Source: Sedimentisphaerales bacterium (GTDB taxonomy: Bacteria > Planctomycetota > Phycisphaerae > Sedimentisphaerales > SM23-30). From it: 39,262 nucleotides of DNA. How positions within the stretch are numbered: position 1 is the first letter of the stretch; the number at the start of each line of letters is the position of its first letter. The stretch lies in contig JAFGSR010000204.1 of assembly GCA_016934515.1 (NCBI GenBank), positions 1 through 39,262 on the forward strand. Reading direction: 5' to 3'. A program made the translations under genes and the position numbers. A model generated the notes under the pieces. That model was not told the origin of the DNA and made no database searches. It saw only the letters and a list, made by a program, of their open reading frames with translations. Shown here one piece after another: positions 15,219 through 24,016 of this stretch.

Positions 15219-15890
15219 ATGCAGAACTACAAAACCGAATTTATTGAGTTTCTGGTAGCTTCAGGCGTTCTAACCTTTGGTGATTTTGTCACTAAAAGCG
15301 GTCGCCGCACACCTTATTTCGTCAACACCGGCAATTACCGCACCGGCCAGCAACTTGCCCAACTGGGTCGTTTTTATGCCGCTGCCCTAACCGAGCACTG
15401 GCAGGGCAACTTCGACAACCTTTACGGTCCGGCTTACAAAGGCATCCCCCTGGCAGTTACCACCGCCATTGCTCTGCAAGCCGAGCAACACCAAAATGTT
15501 TCAGTCACCTACAACCGTAAGGAAGCTAAGGATCACGGTGAAAGGGGATCGCTCATCGGCCACCAGTACCAAGGCAGCGAACGTGTTGTCATTATCGAGG
15601 ACGTCATCACTGCCGGAACCAGCGTCCGCGAAACCATGGACATCCTCGTTGTCAGCGGAAAACCATCCGTTATCGGCGTGCTCGTTTCGGTGGATCGCAT
15701 GGAACGTGGCCGGGGTGATCTGACCGCTATCGAGGAAGTTAAAAAAGAATTCGGCTTTGACGTCTTTTCCATCGTCAACGTTCGCGAAATCATCGCCCAT
15801 CTGCACAACCGCCCCCTGAACAACCATGTGCACATCGACGATGTTATGAAAGAGCGAATGGAACAGTATCTCAGCGAATTTGGTGGGTAG
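15219..15890 (+). CDS. pyrE: orotate phosphoribosyltransferase
   Basis: The protein has 223 residues. It transfers the ribose-phosphate of PRPP to orotate, giving OMP in pyrimidine synthesis. The phosphoribosyltransferase PRPP loop is clear (VVIIEDVITAGTS, residues 123-135, acidic pair E127/D128); also typical are the N-terminal LVASGVLTFGDFVTKSGRRTPYFVNTG with the substrate-binding S/G-R segment, YGPAYKGIPLA, and the flexible loop YNRKEAKDHGERG. Start choice: the ATG at 15219 has AAAGGAAG seven to eight bases upstream; the longer frame from 15183 starts at an ATG without SD. No other pyr gene is adjacent. Upstream lies a 94-nt inverted-repeat element that may control it. The final 30 residues extend slightly beyond the usual OPRT end. 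Confidence 0.95.
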   Translation: MQNYKTEFIEFLVASGVLTFGDFVTKSGRRTPYFVNTGNYRTGQQLAQLGRFYAAALTEHWQGNFDNLYGPAYKGIPLAVTTAIALQAEQHQNVSVTYNRKEAKDHGERGSLIGHQYQGSERVVIIEDVITAGTSVRETMDILVVSGKPSVIGVLVSVDRMERGRGDLTAIEEVKKEFGFDVFSIVNVREIIAHLHNRPLNNHVHIDDVMKERMEQYLSEFGG

Positions 15891-15979
15891 TATCTCTGAT
15901 AGTATTAGTGTAACTGATTATTTCCCTGAATTTTTACAAAGTAATTAATGTTTTAAAATAGCTTTTTCCGGAGCGTGTC

Positions 15980-18199
15980 ATGAACCCTCGATTTTTCCGA
16001 TCTTTCGTTTCACGAAATCGAATTTCACTTCCTCTATTCATTTTGCTTCATATAACTTTCAGCTGGCATATCACCTTCGCCTACCAGATCGGCCCGGAAA
16101 TGTGGACCATGCGATTTGTCGGCCTTAACCAACAGCAAATCGATCATAATCGTGTTAAGGCTTCTCCGAGCATCGCTCTGCCGGCTATTGCCTCGACAGG
16201 AAAGTCGCTAACCACAGATACTGCTGAGGGCGCTGGAAATACTCGGCCGGCACGTAGCGTCAGTGAGAAGGTGACTTCTGTGGAGCATGCTATTCCCGCC
16301 CGCCAAGTGTCAGTTGGAAAACCGATCCTACGTTGGTGCACTCAAGAAACATGTGTACTCAGTGGATTTTATACCCGCCTTAGCAACGCCATTGGCCCAG
16401 TGGAGAAGCCAACCATTGTCGGCATACGTATTGACGGTCAACTGCTTGCCGAACAGGTGCAAATTCCGGTTTATGGTTCTCCGCTGAATCAGTTCACTGC
16501 TACTGGTGGCAAGATGGCGGTGCCGTTGGATGTGGGTCAAGAGTACCGGGTGGCTTTGGAAAATCCTCGTTCTTTGTCAATCGGTCAGATAGTCGTGGTC
16601 GAAGTGTTGGACAGTGAATCACTTCGTAGCGGCTTGACCGCGGGGCTGCAGTTTCAGGGAATTTGGAAACTGACGGACATGAGGGCCCCGTTCCGCGAAG
16701 TTCGGGGTTCTGGCCCGATCAGTCGCGCAGAATGGTCCCCGCGTCAACTGATTGTTACCGGAAACCAGATTCGCGGCGATTCCCTGTGTGCCCCTCAGAA
16801 CAATTCCGGTATCGTCAGCGATCCCAACGGTGCGTTATATCAGTTCACGGCCTTCTATTCCGTCGATGAACAGTATGGAGGTGGTCGGTTGGACAGTTAC
16901 TCCCGTCTCTACGGTTTTCAACGCCGTCCGGGTCAAACAACCTGGGAGCCTCTGGGGCTGTTGGTGGATCCGGTTCCTATGGGATTAACTTATGCCGGCG
17001 ATCCCTTTGCATTTCGCGACCTTCAGGGGAGGCCCTGTCTGATCTTTACCACCGTGGACGGCACCAGGGGTTTTCATGATTGGAAACATATTGATGCCCG
17101 CCTGATGCGTTCGCAGAGTAATAGCTTTGCGGGTCCCTGGTCCAAGGAAAGGCCAATATTTGAGGGTTTAGCCAGCGTGGATAGTCACCGGCACAGGGTG
17201 AACTGCCTGCGAATTTATCCTCGCGTCCGTCATAAGGATTACCTCATAGTATGGCTTCACGGAGAGTCTGACATCTCCTGGAAGGGGATCCTGGTCAAGG
17301 ACCTTGACCAACCCCTTTCCCATCAACAGGTCCTGACCGCCACGCAGTTGTCGCGGAATCAGGAGGAAGGGGGTGCTGGATTCGTGCGTGGTGACAAGGG
17401 ATATCTTTCCACTTGGCAGATACCCAGCATCAACGATCCCACGGGTATTCAGCGGCTTTATGAGTTTGATTTGGATGATCCCCTTAATCCGGAACGCTGG
17501 CAGATTGTGCCCGGCTCGGTTGGTTGGACAGATCCCCGCCAACCTTTGGAAGATGGTGGTCCTACGGCCGATTCTTGGGCCCTGAGCTACCTGCCCGAGC
17601 AGGATGAGTTATGGGCGACTATGATAGTCTGGAGCGCCAGCCAGAAGCGAAACTCCGTGCTTACCTGTAGTACGGCCTGGGATCGTCGGCAAGGTTCGAT
17701 CTTTCGCTTGGGTGTCCCGGCTTGTTCTTGGAACTCGCATGGTATCTGGCAGGAGGTGGCACCGGTCGTGGAGTATGCGGTGGGCTGGCAGTGTTCACTG
17801 GTTGGATCAATTACAGGCTACGGCAGCGAAGCCTATCTGTGCCTGGGTTTGGGACCTTCGGCGCAGCCGCTGCTGCATGGTGCGGTATGTATCGAGGTTA
17901 CCGAAGCTGGCGCCCGTCTTGCTTACGTTGAGACAAACGGCTCGGTAGAAGGGCTAACGAAGTTCGTTGCAGTCAAGTTTGCTTCGGGTCGGCCGTATAG
18001 ATTGGAACTAATACGTGATGGCTGGATTTTCCGCGCAGCAGTGGATGATATAAACCTGGGGCCAGTGGCAATTGATTCTCCGGTTATTCGCCAGTGTTTG
18101 ACCGACAATCCGCGTTTCAAGTTCCTGGCTCGGCGAGGCGGATATTATGAGTTAACCGACGTCGTGCTAACCGACGGCCCAAAAACGTCAGACCAGTAA
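15980..18199 (+). CDS. exported five-bladed propeller glycosidase-like protein
   Basis: The protein has 739 residues. A signal peptide or anchor spans residues 1-34; then a low-complexity Ser/Ala/Pro region (about 50-110); then a beta-sandwich-like part (about 110-225) that may be a carbohydrate-binding module. The middle (about 265-560) has the look of the GH43/GH32 beta-propeller superfamily: SDPNG with D281 in the position of the nucleophile of GH32 enzymes, a second Asp in GDPFAFRD, repeated Trp/Gly strand motifs, and 'DSWALSYL'. The last 150 residues resemble another beta-sandwich (concanavalin-like). It probably binds or cleaves a polysaccharide outside the cell; substrate and exact family are unknown. 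SD GGAG lies about eight bases before the ATG. It stands alone, head to head with nothing and convergent with the epimerase gene. Confidence 0.6.
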   Translation: MNPRFFRSFVSRNRISLPLFILLHITFSWHITFAYQIGPEMWTMRFVGLNQQQIDHNRVKASPSIALPAIASTGKSLTTDTAEGAGNTRPARSVSEKVTSVEHAIPARQVSVGKPILRWCTQETCVLSGFYTRLSNAIGPVEKPTIVGIRIDGQLLAEQVQIPVYGSPLNQFTATGGKMAVPLDVGQEYRVALENPRSLSIGQIVVVEVLDSESLRSGLTAGLQFQGIWKLTDMRAPFREVRGSGPISRAEWSPRQLIVTGNQIRGDSLCAPQNNSGIVSDPNGALYQFTAFYSVDEQYGGGRLDSYSRLYGFQRRPGQTTWEPLGLLVDPVPMGLTYAGDPFAFRDLQGRPCLIFTTVDGTRGFHDWKHIDARLMRSQSNSFAGPWSKERPIFEGLASVDSHRHRVNCLRIYPRVRHKDYLIVWLHGESDISWKGILVKDLDQPLSHQQVLTATQLSRNQEEGGAGFVRGDKGYLSTWQIPSINDPTGIQRLYEFDLDDPLNPERWQIVPGSVGWTDPRQPLEDGGPTADSWALSYLPEQDELWATMIVWSASQKRNSVLTCSTAWDRRQGSIFRLGVPACSWNSHGIWQEVAPVVEYAVGWQCSLVGSITGYGSEAYLCLGLGPSAQPLLHGAVCIEVTEAGARLAYVETNGSVEGLTKFVAVKFASGRPYRLELIRDGWIFRAAVDDINLGPVAIDSPVIRQCLTDNPRFKFLARRGGYYELTDVVLTDGPKTSDQ

Positions 18200-18286
18200 T
18201 TCTCACGAAAAGTATCCAGGAACGTTTAAACTTCGCATAAAGATTGGGCCATGAATAGGATTTAAAGGATTTAGTTCGAATCCGGC

Positions 18287-19225
18287 TTAGCCCAGGTTTT
18301 CCTTGTACCAGTCGATTGCCCGGCGGATGCCTTGGTCAAAGGTAACTGTCGGTTCGTAGCCGATCACTTTCTTGGCTAGTGATACGTCCGCCAGTGAATG
18401 CTTAATGTCGCCTTCCCGCGGCGGGGCGTAATTCGGAGCGATGTCCTTGCCCAGCAGTTCTTTGATGGTGTTGACCACGGTGTTGACCGAAACGGCGCTG
18501 GCGGTGGAAATGTTTATCGCTTCACCGTGGGTTTCCGGCGCGTTGGCAGCTTTCCAGTTGGCATTCATCACGTTTTCAATAAAGGTAAAGCCGCGGGTCT
18601 GCTCACCGTCGTCGAAGATGGTGGGGGGGGTGTTCCGCATCAGTGCCGAGACAAAAAGCGGAATAGCTGCGGCGTACTGACTGGTGGGGTCCTGACGCGG
18701 GCCGAAGACGTTGTAATAACGCAGGCTGATAGTCTGCAAACCGTAAGTTGCATAATAAGCTTTATTGTAAATTTCTCCGATAGCTTTGCTGGCTCCGTAA
18801 GGACTGATCGGCGCGATCAACAAACCCTCATGCTGGGGCAGCACATCACTGTCGCCGTAGATGGACGAACTCGAAGCGAAAACCAACCGCTTCACTTGTG
18901 CAGCCCGGCACGATTCCAGCACGTTAAGCATTCCGGTAACATTAACATCGTGAGTGGTTCGCGGCTCCTTGATCGACCGCGGCACCGAACCCAAAGCCGC
19001 CAGGTGATACACCACCTCTACCGAGTCCACGCTGCGCTTAACCGCTTCCTGGTCGCGAATGTCACCTTCGACCACCTCGATCTGATCGGCAATCTCAGCC
19101 AGGTTCTCACGTTTGCCGGTCTCAAAATTATCCAGCACCCGCACCTGTTGCCCCTTTTCCAGCAAGAAACGAATCATGTTGCTGCCGATGAATCCTGCAC
19201 CCCCGGTTACCAATGCCAAAGTCAT
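18287..19225 (-). CDS. NAD-dependent UDP-sugar 4-epimerase-like (SDR)
   Basis: The protein has 312 residues and is an extended short-chain dehydrogenase. The Rossmann motif GGAGFIG (8-14), the D32 that binds NAD ribose in VRVLDNF, the catalytic Ser region SSSSIYGD (118-125) and Y143-xxx-K147 are all intact. The phrases YGDSDVLPQHE, YYNVFGPRQDP and FTFIENV are typical of UDP-GlcNAc/UDP-glucose 4-epimerases of the WbpP/Gne type. It interconverts a UDP-hexose and its C4 epimer for LPS or exopolysaccharide synthesis; the exact sugar cannot be read from the sequence. Start choice: the ATG at 19225 has AGGAAAGGA nine bases upstream; the longer frame from 19246 begins at a TTG inside that SD. It is convergent with the glycosidase-like gene; the next minus-strand gene is tatD, 84 bases upstream. 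Confidence 0.85.
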   Translation of the reverse strand: MTLALVTGGAGFIGSNMIRFLLEKGQQVRVLDNFETGKRENLAEIADQIEVVEGDIRDQEAVKRSVDSVEVVYHLAALGSVPRSIKEPRTTHDVNVTGMLNVLESCRAAQVKRLVFASSSSIYGDSDVLPQHEGLLIAPISPYGASKAIGEIYNKAYYATYGLQTISLRYYNVFGPRQDPTSQYAAAIPLFVSALMRNTPPTIFDDGEQTRGFTFIENVMNANWKAANAPETHGEAINISTASAVSVNTVVNTIKELLGKDIAPNYAPPREGDIKHSLADVSLAKKVIGYEPTVTFDQGIRRAIDWYKENLG

Positions 19226-19309
19226 GTGTAATTGTCCTTTCCTCAAATTTGCCGGTTACTTATCGGTTAGATTTTTTCGGTTATTTTTTTGCCAATCAAT
19301 TATTATCGA

Positions 19310-20089
19310 TTAATTCGACGTGTTCAACTTGAAAAAGTCAACAGCATTTCGGTTGGTGATTTTCGCGATTTCAGCGACAGTTATCCTACGCAGCTCCGCA
19401 ATTTTCTCCGCCACATGCACCAGCAAAGCCGGCTCATTAGGCCGAACATTGCGTTTGGGTTCAGGGCTGAGAAACGGAGCGTCGGTTTCCAGAAAAAACC
19501 GATCGTCCGGCACATACCTGGCCACCTTGCGGTTGACCTGAGCGTTTTTGAAAGTTACCACACCGGTGAAGCTGATCGAATGTCCCATATCCAGCACCGT
19601 TGCCGCCTGCTTACAATCGCCGCTGAAACAGTGAAACACCGCCGAGCCTTCTCGATACCCAGCCCGCAGAATCGCCAAACAATCTTCAAAAGCCTCCCGA
19701 CAGTGAATCACCACCGGAAGTTCCAATTTTTTCGCCAGTTCGAGTTGCTGTTCAAAAATTTTCCGCTGAACCGCCGGTTGGCTGTGATTGTAGTGATAAT
19801 CCAAACCCATTTCGCCCAAAGCACAAACCTTATCACTTTGAGTCATCTCTTCAAGCTGTTCCAGATAATCCCCCGGCACCTTTCCGGCTTCATGAGGATG
19901 AATCCCCGCAGTGTAAGCCACGCTTTCCTGCTCCTGAGCCAGTTTGATCCCCGCGGCACTGTCGCCCAGATCGGTCCCAATCGTAATCCACCCGATAACA
20001 CCCGCCTGCCGGGATCGCCCCAGCATTTCGTCCAGTCCCCCGGGGTATTGCCCCATTTGTAAATGGCAGTGGGTGTCAATTAATTCCAT
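19310..20089 (-). CDS. TatD-family metal-dependent deoxyribonuclease
   Basis: The protein has 259 residues. All metal ligands of the TatD amidohydrolase barrel are present: DTHCHL (H7, H9) at the N-terminus, GEMGLDYHY (Glu), VIHCREAF (His), HCFSGD (His), and ETDAPFL (Asp) near the end. TatD enzymes are 3'-5' exonucleases acting in DNA repair or turnover. The ATG at 20089 gives the usual family start (MELIDTHCHL); the longer frame reaching 20230 starts at TTG within the yraN coding region and adds 47 unrelated residues. No strong SD precedes it. It is the last gene of the ffh-rplS-yraN cluster, 79 bases after the yraN stop, and may be coexpressed. Confidence 0.93.
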   Translation of the reverse strand: MELIDTHCHLQMGQYPGGLDEMLGRSRQAGVIGWITIGTDLGDSAAGIKLAQEQESVAYTAGIHPHEAGKVPGDYLEQLEEMTQSDKVCALGEMGLDYHYNHSQPAVQRKIFEQQLELAKKLELPVVIHCREAFEDCLAILRAGYREGSAVFHCFSGDCKQAATVLDMGHSISFTGVVTFKNAQVNRKVARYVPDDRFFLETDAPFLSPEPKRNVRPNEPALLVHVAEKIAELRRITVAEIAKITNRNAVDFFKLNTSN

Positions 20090-20168
20090 TAACTGGATTT
20101 CCCAACCTTTTAAAATTACTGATTTGCATAAAATTCTTTGTTCCGCAAGAATTGTCTCGGTTTCAGCA

Positions 20169-20546
20169 TCACCCGCCGAAAGCGTTTTCATAATGACGAA
20201 AAGACGGCTTCTCGCCCGGCGGGATAACAATCACCACCACGTCAAATCGCCAGGGAACTTCATAAAGATTGTGTTCCCGGATAAAATGACGTGCTGCATC
20301 ATAAAGACGCCTCCGTTTAGCAGAATTCACCAACAACTCCCCACTGGCAAAACTTTCCTGCTGTTGCGTTTTAACCTCGACAAAAACCACCGTCGTATCC
20401 TGCCGCATCACCAGGTCAATTTCACCACATTTATGCACCGTGTAATTGCTTTTTACATGCCGATAGCCCAGCTTTTTTAAAAACCGCCGCGCCAGCTTTT
20501 CTCCTTTGCGGCCGAACCTGAACTTGTGCAGTTTTTGCTGATCCAT
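20169..20546 (-). CDS. yraN: YraN/UPF0102 family nuclease-like protein
   Basis: The protein has 125 residues, the usual size. It has the RecB/Holliday-junction-resolvase-like core of the family: GRKGEKLARRFLKKLGY, the GEIDLVMRQDTTVVFVEVKTQ motif (E-D-ExK catalytic-type residues), and NSAKRRRLYDAARHFI. Its biochemical role is not settled; YraN is commonly found between rplS/rnhB and DNA processing genes, as here. The 157 bases between it and rplS hold gtccag/ctggac arms (about 20640-20668) but no gene, and rnhB, which often lies in this gap, is absent. The C-terminus ends in a short Pro/Glu-rich tail. Confidence 0.92.
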   Translation of the reverse strand: MDQQKLHKFRFGRKGEKLARRFLKKLGYRHVKSNYTVHKCGEIDLVMRQDTTVVFVEVKTQQQESFASGELLVNSAKRRRLYDAARHFIREHNLYEVPWRFDVVVIVIPPGEKPSFRHYENAFGG

Positions 20547-20703
20547 CTGCTGCTCTGTTTCTCGCCCATAAACCGGGCAAAAAAAACTTTTGTATCAGCG
20601 ACACGATAGCAAGATCGGCAAAACTAAAAGACATTCAGTTGTCCAGTTAGTCAGCCAGATCAACCAACCTGGACTAATCAGCCGTTCCGTGCACAGCAAC
20701 TGA

Positions 20704-21066
20704 TCAGTTTTTCGTGCCGATCCACTTTTCCCGCAGCCGCACCGCTTTACCAATCCGATCCCGCAGGAAATACAACTTACTCCGCCGCGTGTACCCGGAA
20801 CGTTTGACTTGAATATCAACCACGTTCGGGGAATGGATCGGAAAAATGCGCTCCACACCTTCGTTATTGACGATGCGACGCACTGTAAAAGACGCGTTGA
20901 TGCCACTACCCTTGCGGGCGATTACCGTTCCGTTAAAAATCTGAACACGTTCTTTGTCGCCTTCGACAATCTTAACGTGTACATCAACCGTGTCACCAAT
21001 GGCAAAATCAGGCACCTGAGCCTTCAAATGTTTGTTAGTTACTTTTTCCATAATCTTAGCCGTCAT
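20704..21066 (-). CDS. rplS: 50S ribosomal protein L19 (bL19)
   Basis: The protein has 120 residues, a normal length. Family marks are FAIGDTVDVHVKIVEGDKERVQIFNGTVIARKGSGINASFTVRRI, GVERIFPIHSPNV and the C-terminal KRSGYTRRSKLYFLRDRIGKAVRLRE. L19 lies at the 30S-50S interface. The ATG at 21066 is favoured by AGGAGA seven bases upstream; an internal ATG five codons later is an alternative. It is cotranscribed with trmD, 53 bases downstream of its stop. Confidence 0.98.
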   Translation of the reverse strand: MTAKIMEKVTNKHLKAQVPDFAIGDTVDVHVKIVEGDKERVQIFNGTVIARKGSGINASFTVRRIVNNEGVERIFPIHSPNVVDIQVKRSGYTRRSKLYFLRDRIGKAVRLREKWIGTKN

Positions 21067-21119
21067 GAAATTTCTCCTGTCTATTTCAAATCTGTCCGAT
21101 TTTTTATACGTTTCCTAAA

Positions 21120-21806
21120 TTAATCCGTTTCATTTAACAAATCCGGCCGCCGCTGCCGGGTGCGCTGCCGGGCCTGATCCAGCCGCCATTTCCTAATCCG
21201 TTCATGATTGCCGGATGTCAAAACCTCCGGTACCTGCATCCCGCGAAACTCTGCTGGCCGCGTGTATTGTGGATACTCCAGCAAATTCTCACTGAACGAT
21301 TCCTCCAGGTGCGATTCCGCCGAACCTAAAACACCCGGCACCAGCCGAGCAATCGTATCCACCACAATCATCGCCGGTATTTCGCCGCCAGTCAAAACGT
21401 AATCGCCAATGGAAATCTCCATTGTCGCCAGATTCGACCGGATCCGCTCGTCGAATCCTTCGTAATGACCAGCGATCAATATCAATCGCTGCTTCTGGGC
21501 CAGTTGCTTAGCTAACTGCTGGTCGAACTTTTGCCCCTGGGGCGTCAGCAGGATAATTTCGTCCACTTGAGGCTTCTGCTGCTGCAAACTTTCAACCGCG
21601 TCAAAAACTGGCTGACACATCATCACCATTCCCACACCGCCGCCGTAAGGCTTGTCGTCCACACTACGGTGCTTGTCCTGGGCAAAATCCCGAATATTCG
21701 TCGCCTCAATCCTCAGCACCCCGTTATCCTGGGCCCGCTTCAGTATCGAATCGCCGAACACCCCGGAAAACATCTCCGGAAACAGGGTCAGCAGATCAAT
21801 CCACAT
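21120..21806 (-). CDS. trmD: tRNA (guanine-N1)-methyltransferase
   Basis: The protein has 228 residues, full length. It methylates G37 of tRNAs with SAM, protecting the reading frame. Diagnostic pieces are the N-terminal IDLLTLFPEMF, DKPYGGGVGMVMMCQPVFDA, the SPOUT trefoil-knot segment LIAGHYEGFDERI, and DYVLTGGEIPAMIVVDTIARLVPGVLG, with RPAEFRGMQVPEVLTSGNHERIRKWR in the C-terminal domain. The usual upstream partner rimM is missing; rpsP lies 32 bases upstream instead. Confidence 0.98.
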   Translation of the reverse strand: MWIDLLTLFPEMFSGVFGDSILKRAQDNGVLRIEATNIRDFAQDKHRSVDDKPYGGGVGMVMMCQPVFDAVESLQQQKPQVDEIILLTPQGQKFDQQLAKQLAQKQRLILIAGHYEGFDERIRSNLATMEISIGDYVLTGGEIPAMIVVDTIARLVPGVLGSAESHLEESFSENLLEYPQYTRPAEFRGMQVPEVLTSGNHERIRKWRLDQARQRTRQRRPDLLNETD

Positions 21807-21838
21807 TACTCATAGCCCCGATCAATTTTTAGAGCCGA

Positions 21839-22093
21839 TTAATTCGTCTTGGCAATGCCCTGCTTTTTCAGCATATTGCCCACGGTCTCAGACGTCTGGG
21901 CGCCCTGGTCCAGCCAGAAGCGAATCCGATCAGCCTTCAATTCCAACTGCTTGGATTCATCCTTGGCCAACGGATCATAAAAGCCCAACTCCTCGAGTAC
22001 CCTGCCGTCACGCGGGCTGCGGGTTTCCATTGCATTGATACGATAGAACGGGCGATGCCTGCGACCCATTCGTTTCATCCTGATTTTTACCAC
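21839..22093 (-). CDS. rpsP: 30S ribosomal protein S16 (bS16)
   Basis: The protein has 84 residues and the typical start MVKIRMKRMGRRHRPFYRINAMETRSPRDGRVLEELGFYDP. The start is GTG (22093) with a clean AAGGAG SD six bases upstream; the in-frame ATG five codons later would cut into conserved sequence. S16 assembles early in the 30S body. The gene lies between the 109-aa unknown gene (89 bases upstream) and trmD. Confidence 0.98.
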   Translation of the reverse strand: MVKIRMKRMGRRHRPFYRINAMETRSPRDGRVLEELGFYDPLAKDESKQLELKADRIRFWLDQGAQTSETVGNMLKKQGIAKTN

Positions 22094-22182
22094 CTGAGTC
22101 TCCTTAACGCTAAAAAATTTAAAACTTTGCTATTCTAATTCTATCCCAATATCAGCCCCGTTTCGGACTGATTGACATTTTT

Positions 22183-22512
22183 TTATTTTCCTGTTTCTGT
22201 TGCTTCTCGACAGGCCAACACATAACCGTTCAAAAAAATACCAATGTTACCGCTGTCGCCGCCGCAGCGTTCTGCAATTTCAGCAATCTGCACATCCGTC
22301 AAAGTTTCAACCTCGGCTTTTTCTCGTTGGGTCATTACCGTAACCGCGCTGCAAAAATCAGCAAATTCCTCTTCGCTGGGCGCCGCCAGCATTCCCAACT
22401 CCGCCGTGCCCCGTCGGTCACGAAATTGGCTGCGATACTGTCGGCCAAACGAACTGTTTCGTCCGCGACCGACCCGCTCAAGATATTCCTCAATCGTCAA
22501 CTTAGATTTCAT
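22183..22512 (-). CDS. unknown 109-aa protein between ffh and rpsP
   Basis: I do not recognise this protein. It is soluble-looking, without signal peptide or TM. The N-terminal 35 residues are basic (Arg-rich, RGRNSSFGRQYRSQFRDRRG); the rest is acidic and helical (SEEEFADFCSAVTVMTQREKAEVETLTDVQIAEIAERCGGDSG). It lies 32 bases after ffh and 89 before rpsP on the same strand, so it is very likely cotranscribed with translation genes, and the basic N-terminus could bind RNA (inference). Codon use matches its neighbours. The SD is weak. Many bacteria carry khpA or rimM in this operon; this protein resembles neither. Confidence 0.7.
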   Translation of the reverse strand: MKSKLTIEEYLERVGRGRNSSFGRQYRSQFRDRRGTAELGMLAAPSEEEFADFCSAVTVMTQREKAEVETLTDVQIAEIAERCGGDSGNIGIFLNGYVLACREATETGK

Positions 22513-22544
22513 TCCGATTTTCAGCCAATATTTGCCTGTCGAAA

Positions 22545-23972
22545 TTATCGCCGGTTTTTCTTCCCTTTCTTTCGTCGGTCAACACGTTTGCGTTTGGAGC
22601 GTTGCTTAATCTTCAGCCCCGGCATCCTGCCGCTGAACATGTCCATGTTGCCCATCGACTTCAACGCTTTCATCCGCCCCATCGCTCCCATGCCGCTCAT
22701 TGCCTTCATCATCTGCCGCGACTGATTAAACGTCTTGACCAGTCCCGACACGTCCGAAGGCTCCATCCCGCAGCCTCGCGCAATCCGCCGCCGCCGCGAT
22801 GCATCAATAATGTCCGGATCCCGCCGCTCAGCCTTGGTCATCGAATGTACTATCGCTTCCAGCCGCGTAATTTCCTTGTCGTCCACGTCCATAGCACCCA
22901 TTTGGCTGCCTATTCCGGGGATCATCTTGAGCATGTCCTTGATCCCGCCCATGTTCTTGAGCGACTGCATCTGCTTGAGAAAATCGTCAAAGGTGAACTG
23001 GCCCTTGGCCATCTTCTGCTGCATCTTTTGGGCTTCTTCTTCGCTGAACTGCTCCTGGGCCTTTTCCACCAGCGTAACCACGTCGCCCATCCCCAAAATC
23101 CGACTGGCCATCCGGTCCGGGTAAAATTCCTCCAACTGATCCAGCTTCTCGCCCATCCCCACAAACTTAATCGGCTTGCCGGTTACCGCTTTGACCGATA
23201 GCGCCGCACCACCACGGGCGTCACCGTCCAGCTTGGTCAGGATCACCCCGTCCAACTCCAACTGCTCATTAAATTCCTTGGCACTATTGACCGCGTCCTG
23301 ACCGGTCATCGAATCGCAAACCAGAAAAATCTGATGCGGCGTTATCGCCGTGCAAATCTTACCCAGTTCACCCATCAGTTCAGTGTCAATGTGCAACCGC
23401 CCAGCCGTATCCAGAATCACCACGTCCCGGCCGTTTTTCCGTGCAAAATTAACACTGTTCCGCGCCACCTTGACCGCGTCCTTGGATTCCTCAAAGTAAA
23501 CCGGAATCTCCAGTTGCTGCCCCAGTGTTTTTAGCTGCTCGATCGCCGCCGGCCGCTGCAGATCATCCGCCACCAGCAGGGGGTTCTTACCCTGCTTCAA
23601 CAGCAGCCGCGCCAACTTTGCCGCCGTCGTTGTTTTACCGCTGCCCTGCAAACCCGCCAGCATCACAATCGTCGGCCCCGGCGAAACAAAATAAATCTTG
23701 CTGTCCACCGGCCCCATCAGATTCGTCAATTCATCGTTAACGATCTTAACCATCAACTGACCCGGATGCAGACTTTCAATTACCTTTGCCCCCATCGCCT
23801 TTTCGACGACACTGTCGCAAAAATCCTTCACAACCTTGTAATTGACATCCGCTTCCAGCAGCGCACTGCGAACTTCACGCATCGATTCTCGAACATTCTT
23901 CTCGGAGATCCTCCCCCGGCCACTAAGGCCGCGAAACACCGAATTAAACTTGTTCGTCAACGCGTCAAACAC
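22545..23972 (-). CDS. ffh: signal recognition particle GTPase Ffh
   Basis: The protein has 475 residues. It has N, G and M domains: the four-helix N domain (1-85), G1 GLQGSGKTT (107-115), DTAGRLHIDTELM, TKLDGDARGGAALSV, and a Met-rich M domain (about 330-475) with MLKMIPGIG and SRRRRIARGCG for signal-peptide and SRP RNA binding, ending in a Lys/Arg-rich tail. It targets nascent membrane proteins to FtsY/SecYEG. Start choice: GTG at 23972 gives MFDALTNKF, the usual Ffh start, with GGAGA six bases upstream; the TTG one codon earlier has only three bases of spacing. It is the first gene of the ffh-unknown-rpsP-trmD-rplS operon. Confidence 0.97.
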   Translation of the reverse strand: MFDALTNKFNSVFRGLSGRGRISEKNVRESMREVRSALLEADVNYKVVKDFCDSVVEKAMGAKVIESLHPGQLMVKIVNDELTNLMGPVDSKIYFVSPGPTIVMLAGLQGSGKTTTAAKLARLLLKQGKNPLLVADDLQRPAAIEQLKTLGQQLEIPVYFEESKDAVKVARNSVNFARKNGRDVVILDTAGRLHIDTELMGELGKICTAITPHQIFLVCDSMTGQDAVNSAKEFNEQLELDGVILTKLDGDARGGAALSVKAVTGKPIKFVGMGEKLDQLEEFYPDRMASRILGMGDVVTLVEKAQEQFSEEEAQKMQQKMAKGQFTFDDFLKQMQSLKNMGGIKDMLKMIPGIGSQMGAMDVDDKEITRLEAIVHSMTKAERRDPDIIDASRRRRIARGCGMEPSDVSGLVKTFNQSRQMMKAMSGMGAMGRMKALKSMGNMDMFSGRMPGLKIKQRSKRKRVDRRKKGKKNRR

Positions 23973-24016
23973 CAAAATTCTCCAACTGGAAAGCCGAAAA
24001 TCCTATCGTAACAACC

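Noticed and set aside
19289..20062. 257-aa plus-strand ORF opposite tatD, and 18398-19231 opposite the epimerase
   Set aside because: Both mirror genes with complete active-site motifs; no domain or SD supports them.
20547..20703. Small RNA or rnhB remnant between rplS and yraN
   Set aside because: Only a 6-bp arm pair (gtccag/ctggac) is visible; no coding similarity to RNase HII and no conserved RNA pattern recognised.
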